DNA from: Planctomycetota bacterium
GTDB taxonomy: Bacteria; Planctomycetota; UBA1135
Direction: 5' to 3'
Assembly: GCA_014382465.1 (NCBI GenBank)
Contig: JACNJP010000395.1
Span: forward strand, 1-5,475
DNA length: 5,475 bases
The notes under the pieces were generated by a model, which worked only from the letters and a program-made list of their open reading frames with translations, ran no database searches and was not told the DNA's origin. Positions 1 to 5,080 of the stretch are shown here, piece by piece (position 1 is the first letter of the stretch; each line of letters opens with the position of its first letter). Both the position numbers and the translations under genes were made by a program.

Positions 1-614
1 TGGAGCTCCGCGGCGAGCAGCTCGCCGGCGTCCGCACGGTCTACGGCGGAAAGGTCCACGCGCGGGTGGTGGCGGCCGAGGCCGCCGGCTACCTCGCCAG
101 CGTGCGGCCCGGCGCCTACGCGGTGCCCGCGGCCGCCCCCGAATGCGGCGGAGCGGTCGAGGCCGGACCCCCCCCAGCCGGCCACGTCGCCCGCCGGCGG
201 CCGGTCGAGACCCGGGCGCCAGAGGGCGGGGGGGGGGGCAACACCCAGGCCCAGGTCCCGGGCTGGGGCGGCCGCCGCAGCCAGGGGGGGGGATAACCCC
301 CGATGGTGGGTTCGCTGGGCGTGGCCCTCCGCGGCCAGCCCCCCCGCAACCCCCCGATCGTCGACAAGAAGTGGCTCGAGAAGAGCCGCCAGGTCGGCAC
401 CTCGGGCCAGACCGTCAAGCCGAAGGTCTACCTGACCGTCGGCGTCAGCGGCAGCTTCCAGCACCTCGGCGGCGTCAAGGGCGGGCCCTTCCTCGTCGCC
501 ATCAACCAGGATCCGGCGGCGCCGATCTTCGCCGCCGCGGACGTCGGCATCGTCGGCGACCTGTTCGACCTCGTGCCGCTGCTCGAGGAGAAGATCCGCG
601 AGCGCAAGGGATAG
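1..614 (+). CDS. etfA: Electron transfer flavoprotein subunit alpha, C-terminal part (5' end outside window; frame damaged inside)
   Basis: EtfA binds FAD and, with EtfB, accepts electrons from acyl-CoA dehydrogenases in the cytoplasm and passes them to the respiratory chain. Frame 3 is read from base 3 to the TAG at 612-614. Bases 303-611 give a clear EtfA FAD domain: VDKKWLEKSRQVGTSG, then VYLTVGVSGSFQHLGG, AINQDPAAPIF, and a closing DLFDLVPLLEEKI. Upstream in the same frame, YGGKVHARVVAAEAAGYLAS followed by VRPGAY fits the EtfA linker before the FAD domain. Between them (about 165-355) the match decays into G/C homopolymers, and a TAA at 294-296 interrupts the frame. Reading GAT AAC one phase over gives D-N, and ATG GTG returns to frame 3 at 303, so a compensating indel pair explains the stop. 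An annotator could call only 303-614, or a frameshifted gene. The family call is firm; whether the gene is intact is not. An acyl-CoA dehydrogenase follows after 2 bases. Confidence 0.85.
165..355. other. Homopolymer-rich, probably corrupted stretch inside etfA
   Basis: G and C runs cluster here: C8 at 168-175, G11 at 228-238, G9 at 284-292, C5 at 297-301, C7 at 339-345 and C6 at 350-355. I see no comparable cluster elsewhere in the window. The protein read in frame 3 keeps islands that fit EtfA (TQAQV, then G-R, then P-M-V) but with Gly and Pro where the family normally has hydrophobic or acidic residues. This pattern suggests miscalled or collapsed bases, though true gene decay would also fit. 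Confidence 0.6.
606..611 (+). promoter_or_regulatory. Ribosome binding site for the acyl-CoA dehydrogenase
   Basis: AAGGGA ends 5 bases before the ATG at 617. It lies across the last codons of etfA, which suggests coupled translation. It supports ATG 617 over the much longer open frame that runs in from base 143. Confidence 0.5.
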
Positions 615-616
615 AC

Positions 617-1765
617 ATGGACTTCGAACTCACCAAGGGACAGAGGGACATCCAGAAGGCCGCCAGCCGCTTCGCCAAGGGCGAATTCGACAAGGAGCTG
701 GCGCTGGAGCTGGAGCGGACCCACGGCTACCCGGAGGACATCTGGAAGAAGGCCTGCGCGGAGGGCTTCATCGGCCTGCACTTCCCCGAGCAGTACGGCG
801 GCTCCGACTACGGCATCCTCGAGAACGCGCTGGTGGTGGAGGAGTTCTGCCGCCGCGACTCGGGCATCGGCGCGGCGCTGCTGACGGCGCACTTCGCCAG
901 CGAGATCATCCTCCACCACGGCACCGACGAGCAGAAGGACCACTACCTGAACCTGGTGACCGGCGGCGAGTGCCTGTCGGCCGGCGCCTTCACCGAGCCG
1001 ATGCACGGCAGCGACATCACCTGGATGTCGACCACCGCGGTCAAGGACGGCGACGGCTGGGTCATCAACGGCGTCAAGACCTTCATCACCAACGCCGGCC
1101 ACTGCGGCTTCTACGTCGTGCTGGTGCAGACCGACGTCGAGGCCAAGCACCGCGGCCAGTCGATGTTCATCGTCGACGCCGACCTGCCGGGCATCGAGGT
1201 CGCCAGCGTCGGCGAGAAGATGGGCCTGAAGATGATCCCGACCGGCGAGGTCAGCTTCAAGAACGTGCGGGTGCCGGGGTCGGCGCTGCTCGGGGTCGAG
1301 AACAAGGGCTTCTACCAGGTGCTGCAGTTCTTCGACGAGAGCCGCATCGAGGTCGCGGCGCAGGCGGTCGGCACCGCCCAGGGCGCCTTCGACCGCGCCT
1401 TGGAGTACGTCAAGGGCCGCGAGCAGTTCGGCCTCGCCATCGCCAAGTTCCAGGCCATCCAGCACAAGCTGGCCGAGATGGCGACCCAGCTCGAGCTGGC
1501 GCGGCTGATCACCTACAAGGCCGCCTGGACCGCCGACAACAAGAAGCCCGACACCAAGCTCAGCGCCATGGCCAAGTACTACGCCGGCAAGGTCGCCTGC
1601 GAGGTCGCCAGCGAGTCGATCCAGCTCTTCGGCGGCTACGGCTACATCACCGAGTTCGAGGTCGAGCGCTTCTACCGCGACGCCCGCATCACCGAGATCT
1701 ACGAGGGCACGCGGGAGATCCAGAAGAACATCATCGCCGGGCAGGTGCTGGGGAAGCTGCGGTAG
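617..1765 (+). CDS. Acyl-CoA dehydrogenase
   Basis: FAD enzyme of 382 residues, the usual length of short/medium-chain acyl-CoA dehydrogenases. It makes the alpha,beta-trans double bond in an acyl-CoA and passes electrons to ETF. The N-terminal helical domain covers about residues 1-120. The first family signature is AFTEPMHGSD (124-133), followed by KTFITNA (154-160) in the central beta domain. The C-terminal helical domain holds ESRIEVAAQAVG (241-252), GREQFG (267-272) and the second signature QLFGGYGY (336-343). The catalytic base is expected to be Glu363 in IYEGT (361-365), the position used by short- and medium-chain enzymes. ATG 617 starts where family members normally start; the upstream extension of this frame merely shadows etfA. 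Only 3 of 382 codons end in A or T. Chain-length preference cannot be read from the sequence; a branched-chain or glutaryl-type substrate is possible. The adjacent etfA points to acyl-CoA oxidation. Confidence 0.96.
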   Translation: MDFELTKGQRDIQKAASRFAKGEFDKELALELERTHGYPEDIWKKACAEGFIGLHFPEQYGGSDYGILENALVVEEFCRRDSGIGAALLTAHFASEIILHHGTDEQKDHYLNLVTGGECLSAGAFTEPMHGSDITWMSTTAVKDGDGWVINGVKTFITNAGHCGFYVVLVQTDVEAKHRGQSMFIVDADLPGIEVASVGEKMGLKMIPTGEVSFKNVRVPGSALLGVENKGFYQVLQFFDESRIEVAAQAVGTAQGAFDRALEYVKGREQFGLAIAKFQAIQHKLAEMATQLELARLITYKAAWTADNKKPDTKLSAMAKYYAGKVACEVASESIQLFGGYGYITEFEVERFYRDARITEIYEGTREIQKNIIAGQVLGKLR

Positions 1766-1780
1766 GGGGCGGGTTTGGCG

Positions 1781-1794
1781 CCGAGAGCCCTCGG
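1781..1794 (+). terminator. Small hairpin after the dehydrogenase, weak terminator candidate
   Basis: CCGAG (1781-1785) pairs with CTCGG (1790-1794) around the loop AGCC, 16 bases after the stop codon. The stem is short and has no T run, so termination here is doubtful. It is the only hairpin I see between the dehydrogenase and the next gene. Confidence 0.2.
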
Positions 1795-1812
1795 GCTGGA
1801 ATCTGCGGTGCT

Positions 1813-1824
1813 TACCGGTACCAT
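1813..1824 (+). promoter_or_regulatory. Possible promoter/operator of the small-protein/nucleotidyltransferase module
   Basis: TACCGGTA (1813-1820) is a perfect 8-base palindrome. It overlaps TACCAT (1819-1824), which keeps the TAnnnT core of a -10 box. Six bases separate the box from the GTG at 1831, so transcription could start at or next to the start codon, giving a leaderless message. The best -35 match at 17-base spacing (CTGGAA, 1796-1801) is poor. An autoregulator binding the palindrome is a guess drawn from how such modules usually work. Confidence 0.3.
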
Positions 1825-1830
1825 GGAGGC

Positions 1831-2016
1831 GTGATCCGGAAAGTCATCCAGAAGCGGTCCCTGAGCGACAACACCGTAGATGCGGACTTGGCTTACTGGC
1901 TCTCCCGCCCCGCGGCCGAGCGGATCGCCGCGGTCGAACTACTCAGGCGTCAGCACCATGGAAGTTCAGCCCGACTTCAGAGATCTGCTCGTATTGTTCC
2001 GCAAGCACGAGGTTGA
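1831..2016 (+). CDS. Small charged protein, partner of the downstream nucleotidyltransferase
   Basis: This is a 61-residue protein, starting at GTG 1831 and ending at TGA 2014-2016. It begins IRKVIQKRSL, then carries a helical, strongly charged core with AYWLSRPAAERIAAVELL (21-38) followed by RRQHHG (39-44) and ARLQR (47-51). From memory, small proteins with this 'YWLSRxxxERxxAVExLRRQ' pattern occur directly upstream of nucleotidyltransferase-like genes in other bacteria; I could not search for this. The last 59 bases overlap the next gene in another frame, which argues for co-translation. GGAGG (1825-1829) sits only one base from the GTG, too close for a normal ribosome site, so leaderless initiation is possible. 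No upstream ATG is in frame nearby. Codons ending in A/T are frequent (23 of 61), unlike the flanking genes. Function unknown; an antitoxin-like or regulatory role is inferred from layout only. Confidence 0.7.
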   Translation: MIRKVIQKRSLSDNTVDADLAYWLSRPAAERIAAVELLRRQHHGSSARLQRSARIVPQARG

Positions 2017-2404
2017 GTACCTGATCGTCGGAGGATACGCCCTCGCGTTCCACGGAGCCCCTCGCTTCACCGGCGACATCGATCTCCTGGTCCGGCCCGA
2101 CGCCGAGAACGCTCGGCGGATCCTGGCCGCCCTCGCCGACTTCGGCTTCGAGTCCTCCGATCTCTCCGCGGACGACTTCCAGGAGACGGAGCATGTGATC
2201 CAGCTCGGAGTGCCTCCGGTGCGGATCGATCTCCTGACCTCCATCTCAGGGGTCACCTGGGTCGAGGCGGAGGCAGGCAAGGCCGCTGGAGAATACGGTG
2301 ATGTGTCGGTCTACTACCTCGGCCGGGAGGCGTTCGTGGCCAACAAACGGGCCTCCGGCCGGCAGAAGGACCTGGCCGACCTCGAGGCACTCGGCGAGGG
2401 CTGA
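1958..2404 (+). CDS. Nucleotidyltransferase-fold protein (DNA polymerase beta-like superfamily)
   Basis: A cytosolic protein of 148 residues. YLIVGGYALAFHG (21-33) holds the GG motif of the nucleotidyltransferase fold. GDIDLLV (39-45) supplies the paired acidic residues Asp40 and Asp42, and RIDLLTS (89-95) gives a likely third carboxylate, Asp91. All three presumed metal-binding acids are present, so the site looks active. The tail, NKRASGRQKDLADLEAL (129-145), is typical of this group. Family members move NMP groups onto proteins, RNA or small molecules, and many belong to toxin-antitoxin pairs (MNT or AbiEii-like), but the substrate cannot be told here. ATG 1958 fits the family's N-terminus; an in-frame ATG at 1880 would add 26 residues of unlike composition. 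A weak AGG (1945-1947) precedes it. About 26 of 148 codons end in A/T, suggesting acquisition by transfer. It overlaps the small upstream gene by 59 bases. Confidence 0.88.
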   Translation: MEVQPDFRDLLVLFRKHEVEYLIVGGYALAFHGAPRFTGDIDLLVRPDAENARRILAALADFGFESSDLSADDFQETEHVIQLGVPPVRIDLLTSISGVTWVEAEAGKAAGEYGDVSVYYLGREAFVANKRASGRQKDLADLEALGEG

Positions 2405-2489
2405 CCGCACTGTCGAGGGAGAGCTGACAGGTGATCCTCATCGGGCAGGCTCAGGCGAACAACGTCGGACGATCCAGCTTGGTTCGCTC

Positions 2490-2521
2490 GAGGCCGCCCG
2501 CTGGCCCCGGCGGCCTCCTTT
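2490..2521 (+). terminator. Possible rho-independent terminator after the nucleotidyltransferase
   Basis: GAGGCCGCC (2490-2498) pairs perfectly with GGCGGCCTC (2509-2517) around a 10-base loop, followed by CTTT. The 9-base GC-rich stem is strong but the T run is only three. It lies 86 bases past the stop at 2404 and 55 bases before the next gene, where the end of the module's transcript would be expected. Confidence 0.45.
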
Positions 2522-2532
2522 CATAGCCTCGT

Positions 2533-2538
2533 TATCAT
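2533..2538 (+). promoter_or_regulatory. Possible -10 box for the M61 peptidase gene
   Basis: TATCAT matches the TATAAT consensus at five of six positions and lies in a locally AT-richer patch just after the hairpin. Transcription would start near 2545, leaving a leader of about 30 bases to the ATG at 2576. I see no convincing -35 box. Confidence 0.35.
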
Positions 2539-2575
2539 CCAATCCCCGCCCTCCCTGGAACCCAGAAGACGGTCC

Positions 2576-4348
2576 ATGCGCTACTTCCCCCTTCTCCTCT
2601 GCGCGCTCGCCACCAGCGCCTTCGCCCCCGCCCAATCCCAGCGCGACGACCTGACGCCGCTGGTGATCGCCTACACCACGACCGTCTCGCAGGACAAGAA
2701 GTCGCTCGAGATCGAGGTGGTGGTCGAGAACCTGGCGCGGCCGACCCTGCACCTGGCGATGCCGAATTGGACGCCGGGCGCCTACGGCATCCGCCGCTTC
2801 GGCGAGCGGGTGGGAGACCTGCGCGTGGTCGGCGCCGGCGGCCGGGCGCTCGCCGTCACCCAGATGGACTTCCAGACCTGGAGCATCGACACCTCCGGCG
2901 TCAGCCGCATTCAGGCCAGCTACCGCGTGCCCGCCTCGAGCGGCTGGCGCGGCCAGGACCCGGACGCCGACTCCGAGATCACCGGCGTGCGCATCAACGG
3001 CCCCAGCACCTACGTCTACGTCCCCGGCGCCAAGGGCCTGCCGGTGACCAGCCGCTACCGCCTGCCCAAGGGCTGGAAGGTCGCCAACGGCCTGCTGCCG
3101 ACCGCCGACCCGATGGTGCGGCGCGCCAAGGACTACGACACCTTCATCGACGCGCCCGGCATCCTCGGCATCTACCAGGAGCGCTCCTTCTCGGTCAACG
3201 GCACCGACTTCCGCTGCGTCTACTTCGAGAACGCGCAGGAGTACGACTTCGACCTCGACGCCTTCACCGCCATCGTCGAAGAGATCGTCGTCAACCAGGG
3301 CCAGCTCTTCGGCAGCTTCCCCTTCGCCGACTACTGGTTCCTGTTCCACATCCCCGGCGGCGGCGGGCTGGAGCACCTCAACTCGACCTCGATCGGGCTG
3401 AGCGCCGACGCCCAGCGGCGCGACCCGGAGGCCGGCGCCTCGGTCACCTCGCACGAGTTCTTCCACGCCTGGAACGTCAAGCGCATCCGGCCGGTCACCC
3501 TCGGGCCCTTCGAGTACCAGCACGAGAACTACACCGGCAACCTGTGGGTGTCGGAGGGCTGGACCTCCTACTTCGGCGAGCTGACGCTGGTGCGCACCGG
3601 CATCCTGACGCCGGACGAGTACCTGGCGCACCTCGCCGGCGTCATCTCGCGCGAGCAGTCCAAGGTGCGGCGCAAGGAGCACTCGGTCTACTGGGCCAGC
3701 CGCAGCGGCTGGCACCGCGACCAGCCCGACGAGACCGAGCCGCGGGTCGACTACTACGGCAAGGGCGAGATGCTCGGCGCCCTGATCGACCTCAAGATGC
3801 GCCACGAGACCGGCAACCGGGTCTCGCTCAACGACTTCATGCGCTTCTGCAACCGCTGGTTCGCCGAGCGCGGCGTCGGCTTCGAGGAGGGCGACGTCGA
3901 GCGCGCCTGCACCGCCATCAGCAACTACGACTTCGGCGAGTTCTTCGCCCGCCACGTGCTCGGCACCATGGACCCGCCCTTGGCCGAGTGCTTCGCCTAC
4001 GCCGGCGTCGACTACACCCAGGAGGTCATCCCCTGCGGCTTCCCGTTCTCGCTGCGCGGCAGCCGCGTCGGCGGCCGCCGCGGGCAGGAGCCGGCCGAGG
4101 GCATGCCGAAGCCCGGCGAGCAGATCCTGGCGGTCGACGGCGTGGACTGGACCGACGCCAACGGCGTCCTGCGCCGGCACCAGCCCGGCGACGAGGTCCT
4201 CCTGCGCCTCAAGGACGGCGACGAGGAGCGCGAGCTGGCGGTCACCCTGGCGGCCAAGGAGACCGTCATCGCCAGCCTGAAGTTCCGCCAGAACCCCAGC
4301 CTGGAGCAGCTCGCCATCCGCGAGGCCTGGCTGGCGTCCGTGGAGTGA
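2576..4348 (+). CDS. Exported M61-family metallopeptidase (glycyl aminopeptidase-like) with PDZ-like tail
   Basis: A 590-residue zinc peptidase that probably trims peptides outside the cytoplasm. Residues 1 to about 20 form a signal peptide (LLLCALATSAFAPAQ) with no lipobox. Residues 30-120 match the M61 N-terminal beta domain, including the family's MPNWTPGAYGIRRF (62-75). The catalytic domain carries GGGGLEHLNSTS (261-272), the zinc motif HEFFH (293-297) with catalytic Glu294, the adjoining AWNVKRIRP (298-306), and the third zinc ligand Glu327 in LWVSEGW (323-329). YYGKG (393-397) is also conserved. All key residues are present, so it should be active. The tail (about 480-560) looks like a shortened PDZ domain: PGEQILAVDG (513-522) and QPGDEVLLRL (536-545) are clear, but the usual first strands and 'GSPA' turn are not. 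ATG 2576 sits directly before the signal peptide, with a weak AGAAG (2564-2568) upstream. The exact substrate is unknown; M61 enzymes often prefer N-terminal Gly or Ala. Confidence 0.93.
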   Translation: MRYFPLLLCALATSAFAPAQSQRDDLTPLVIAYTTTVSQDKKSLEIEVVVENLARPTLHLAMPNWTPGAYGIRRFGERVGDLRVVGAGGRALAVTQMDFQTWSIDTSGVSRIQASYRVPASSGWRGQDPDADSEITGVRINGPSTYVYVPGAKGLPVTSRYRLPKGWKVANGLLPTADPMVRRAKDYDTFIDAPGILGIYQERSFSVNGTDFRCVYFENAQEYDFDLDAFTAIVEEIVVNQGQLFGSFPFADYWFLFHIPGGGGLEHLNSTSIGLSADAQRRDPEAGASVTSHEFFHAWNVKRIRPVTLGPFEYQHENYTGNLWVSEGWTSYFGELTLVRTGILTPDEYLAHLAGVISREQSKVRRKEHSVYWASRSGWHRDQPDETEPRVDYYGKGEMLGALIDLKMRHETGNRVSLNDFMRFCNRWFAERGVGFEEGDVERACTAISNYDFGEFFARHVLGTMDPPLAECFAYAGVDYTQEVIPCGFPFSLRGSRVGGRRGQEPAEGMPKPGEQILAVDGVDWTDANGVLRRHQPGDEVLLRLKDGDEERELAVTLAAKETVIASLKFRQNPSLEQLAIREAWLASVE

Positions 4349-4364
4349 TCCTGGGGCTGCCCGC

Positions 4365-4396
4365 GGCGGCGAGGGGTAGGATTCGCCCCCGCCGCC
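4365..4396 (+). promoter_or_regulatory. Strong hairpin with a -10-like box in its loop, between peptidase and methyltransferase genes
   Basis: GGCGGCG (4365-4371) and GGGG (4373-4376) pair with CCCC (4386-4389) and CGCCGCC (4390-4396), giving an 11-pair stem with one bulged A. The nine-base loop contains TAGGAT (4377-4382), which resembles a -10 box placed to start transcription near 4389, about 22 bases before the TTG at 4412. No T run follows, so a simple rho-independent terminator is unlikely. It may stabilise the 3' end of the peptidase message, attenuate read-through, or simply surround a promoter. No clear -35 box is visible. Confidence 0.35.
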
Positions 4397-4411
4397 CTCG
4401 GCCACCTTCCT

Positions 4412-5077
4412 TTGAACGCGACCCTCGTCTTCCTCAAGCAGGTCCTGCGCCACCAGCGCCGGATCGGGGCGGTCCTTCCCTCGTCCTCCTTCCTCGCCCG
4501 CGAGATGGTCCGGGGAATCCGCGAGGACGGCGGCCCCAAGCGGGTGCTCGAGGTCGGCGCCGGCACCGGCACCATCACCCGGCGGATCCTGGCCCAGCTC
4601 GCGGACGGCGACGAGCTCCTGATCGTCGAGATGGAGCCGGAGTTCGTCCGCTACCTCGAGGAGAAGGTCCTCAAGCCGTTCCGCGCCCTTCACCCCGGCC
4701 GGGGCGTCACCGTCCGCTGCGCCATGATCGAGGACGTGGAGATGGACCGCGGCTTCGGCCACATCATCTGCAGCCTTCCGTTCAACGCCATGCCGCCGGT
4801 TACGGTCCGCTCGATCTTCCGCCACCTCCTCGCCAGCCTGGCCGAGGGCGGCGAGCTGAGCTACTTCGCCTACTGGGGCCAGCACTGGATCCAGGCGCCG
4901 CTGATCGGCCGGGCCGGCCGCCGCCGCCTGCGCTCGATCCGCGTCATCCACGGTAGCTTGAAGCGCCTTTATCACGGCCAGCGGCGGCTGGTGCTTTGGA
5001 ACCTGCTCCCGGCCCAGGCGGTGCGGCTGCGGCCGGCGGCCCGTCCGCCGCGGCCCTTGCTGCCGGAGGCCGTCTGA
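4412..5077 (+). CDS. SAM-dependent methyltransferase, phospholipid N-methyltransferase (PmtA)-like
   Basis: A 221-residue class I methyltransferase. The N-terminus reads FLKQVLRHQRRIGAVLPSSS (7-26), the opening common to PmtA-type phosphatidylethanolamine N-methyltransferases and related rRNA-dimethylase-like proteins. SAM motif I is VLEVGAGTGTIT (45-56), and the acidic residue that holds the SAM ribose is likely Glu73 in IVEME. The motif IV region ICSLPFNAMPP (119-129) matches the family's 'SLPFN' form. GGELSYFAYW (146-155) and NLLPAQAVRL (197-206) follow, as the family would predict. If this is right, it methylates phosphatidylethanolamine at the inner membrane face, leading to phosphatidylcholine; another lipid or small-molecule acceptor cannot be excluded. 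The start is TTG 4412: no ATG or ribosome site is obvious, but this gives the usual short lead before the FLRQ-like segment. The proline- and arginine-rich last 15 residues are not conserved-looking. The next gene starts 3 bases after its stop. Confidence 0.78.
   Translation: MNATLVFLKQVLRHQRRIGAVLPSSSFLAREMVRGIREDGGPKRVLEVGAGTGTITRRILAQLADGDELLIVEMEPEFVRYLEEKVLKPFRALHPGRGVTVRCAMIEDVEMDRGFGHIICSLPFNAMPPVTVRSIFRHLLASLAEGGELSYFAYWGQHWIQAPLIGRAGRRRLRSIRVIHGSLKRLYHGQRRLVLWNLLPAQAVRLRPAARPPRPLLPEAV
5065..5069 (+). promoter_or_regulatory. Ribosome binding site for the last gene
   Basis: GGAGG lies inside the final codons of the methyltransferase gene, 11 bases before the ATG at 5081. The spacing is long but workable. 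It supports ATG 5081 and coupled translation of the two genes. Confidence 0.45.
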
Positions 5078-5080
5078 GGC

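Noticed and set aside
143..616. N-terminal extension of the dehydrogenase reaching back to base 143
   Set aside because: The added stretch is Arg/Pro/Gly-rich, overlaps etfA in another frame, and family members start at the position of ATG 617.
428..1465. 345-codon open frame on the minus strand opposite etfA and the dehydrogenase
   Set aside because: Same composition effect; it lies antisense to a well-supported enzyme and resembles no family.
1880..1957. Longer start for the nucleotidyltransferase at ATG 1880
   Set aside because: It adds 26 residues rich in Pro and Ser that come from the small upstream gene in another frame; the family begins close to ATG 1958.
2405..2575. Possible RNA gene or tRNA in the intergenic stretch before the peptidase
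   Set aside because: Apart from one GC-rich hairpin I could not fold a tRNA cloverleaf or find a known RNA motif.
2767..4956. 729-codon plus-strand frame inside the peptidase and methyltransferase region
   Set aside because: It is Arg/Pro-rich with no recognisable motif and is out of phase with both real genes.
2438..4975. Very long open frame (845 codons) on the minus strand across the peptidase and methyltransferase genes
   Set aside because: The opposite strand of genes with almost all G/C third positions rarely meets stops. The product is low-complexity Ala, Gly, Val, Asp and Leu with no motifs, while the plus strand shows complete, motif-bearing proteins.
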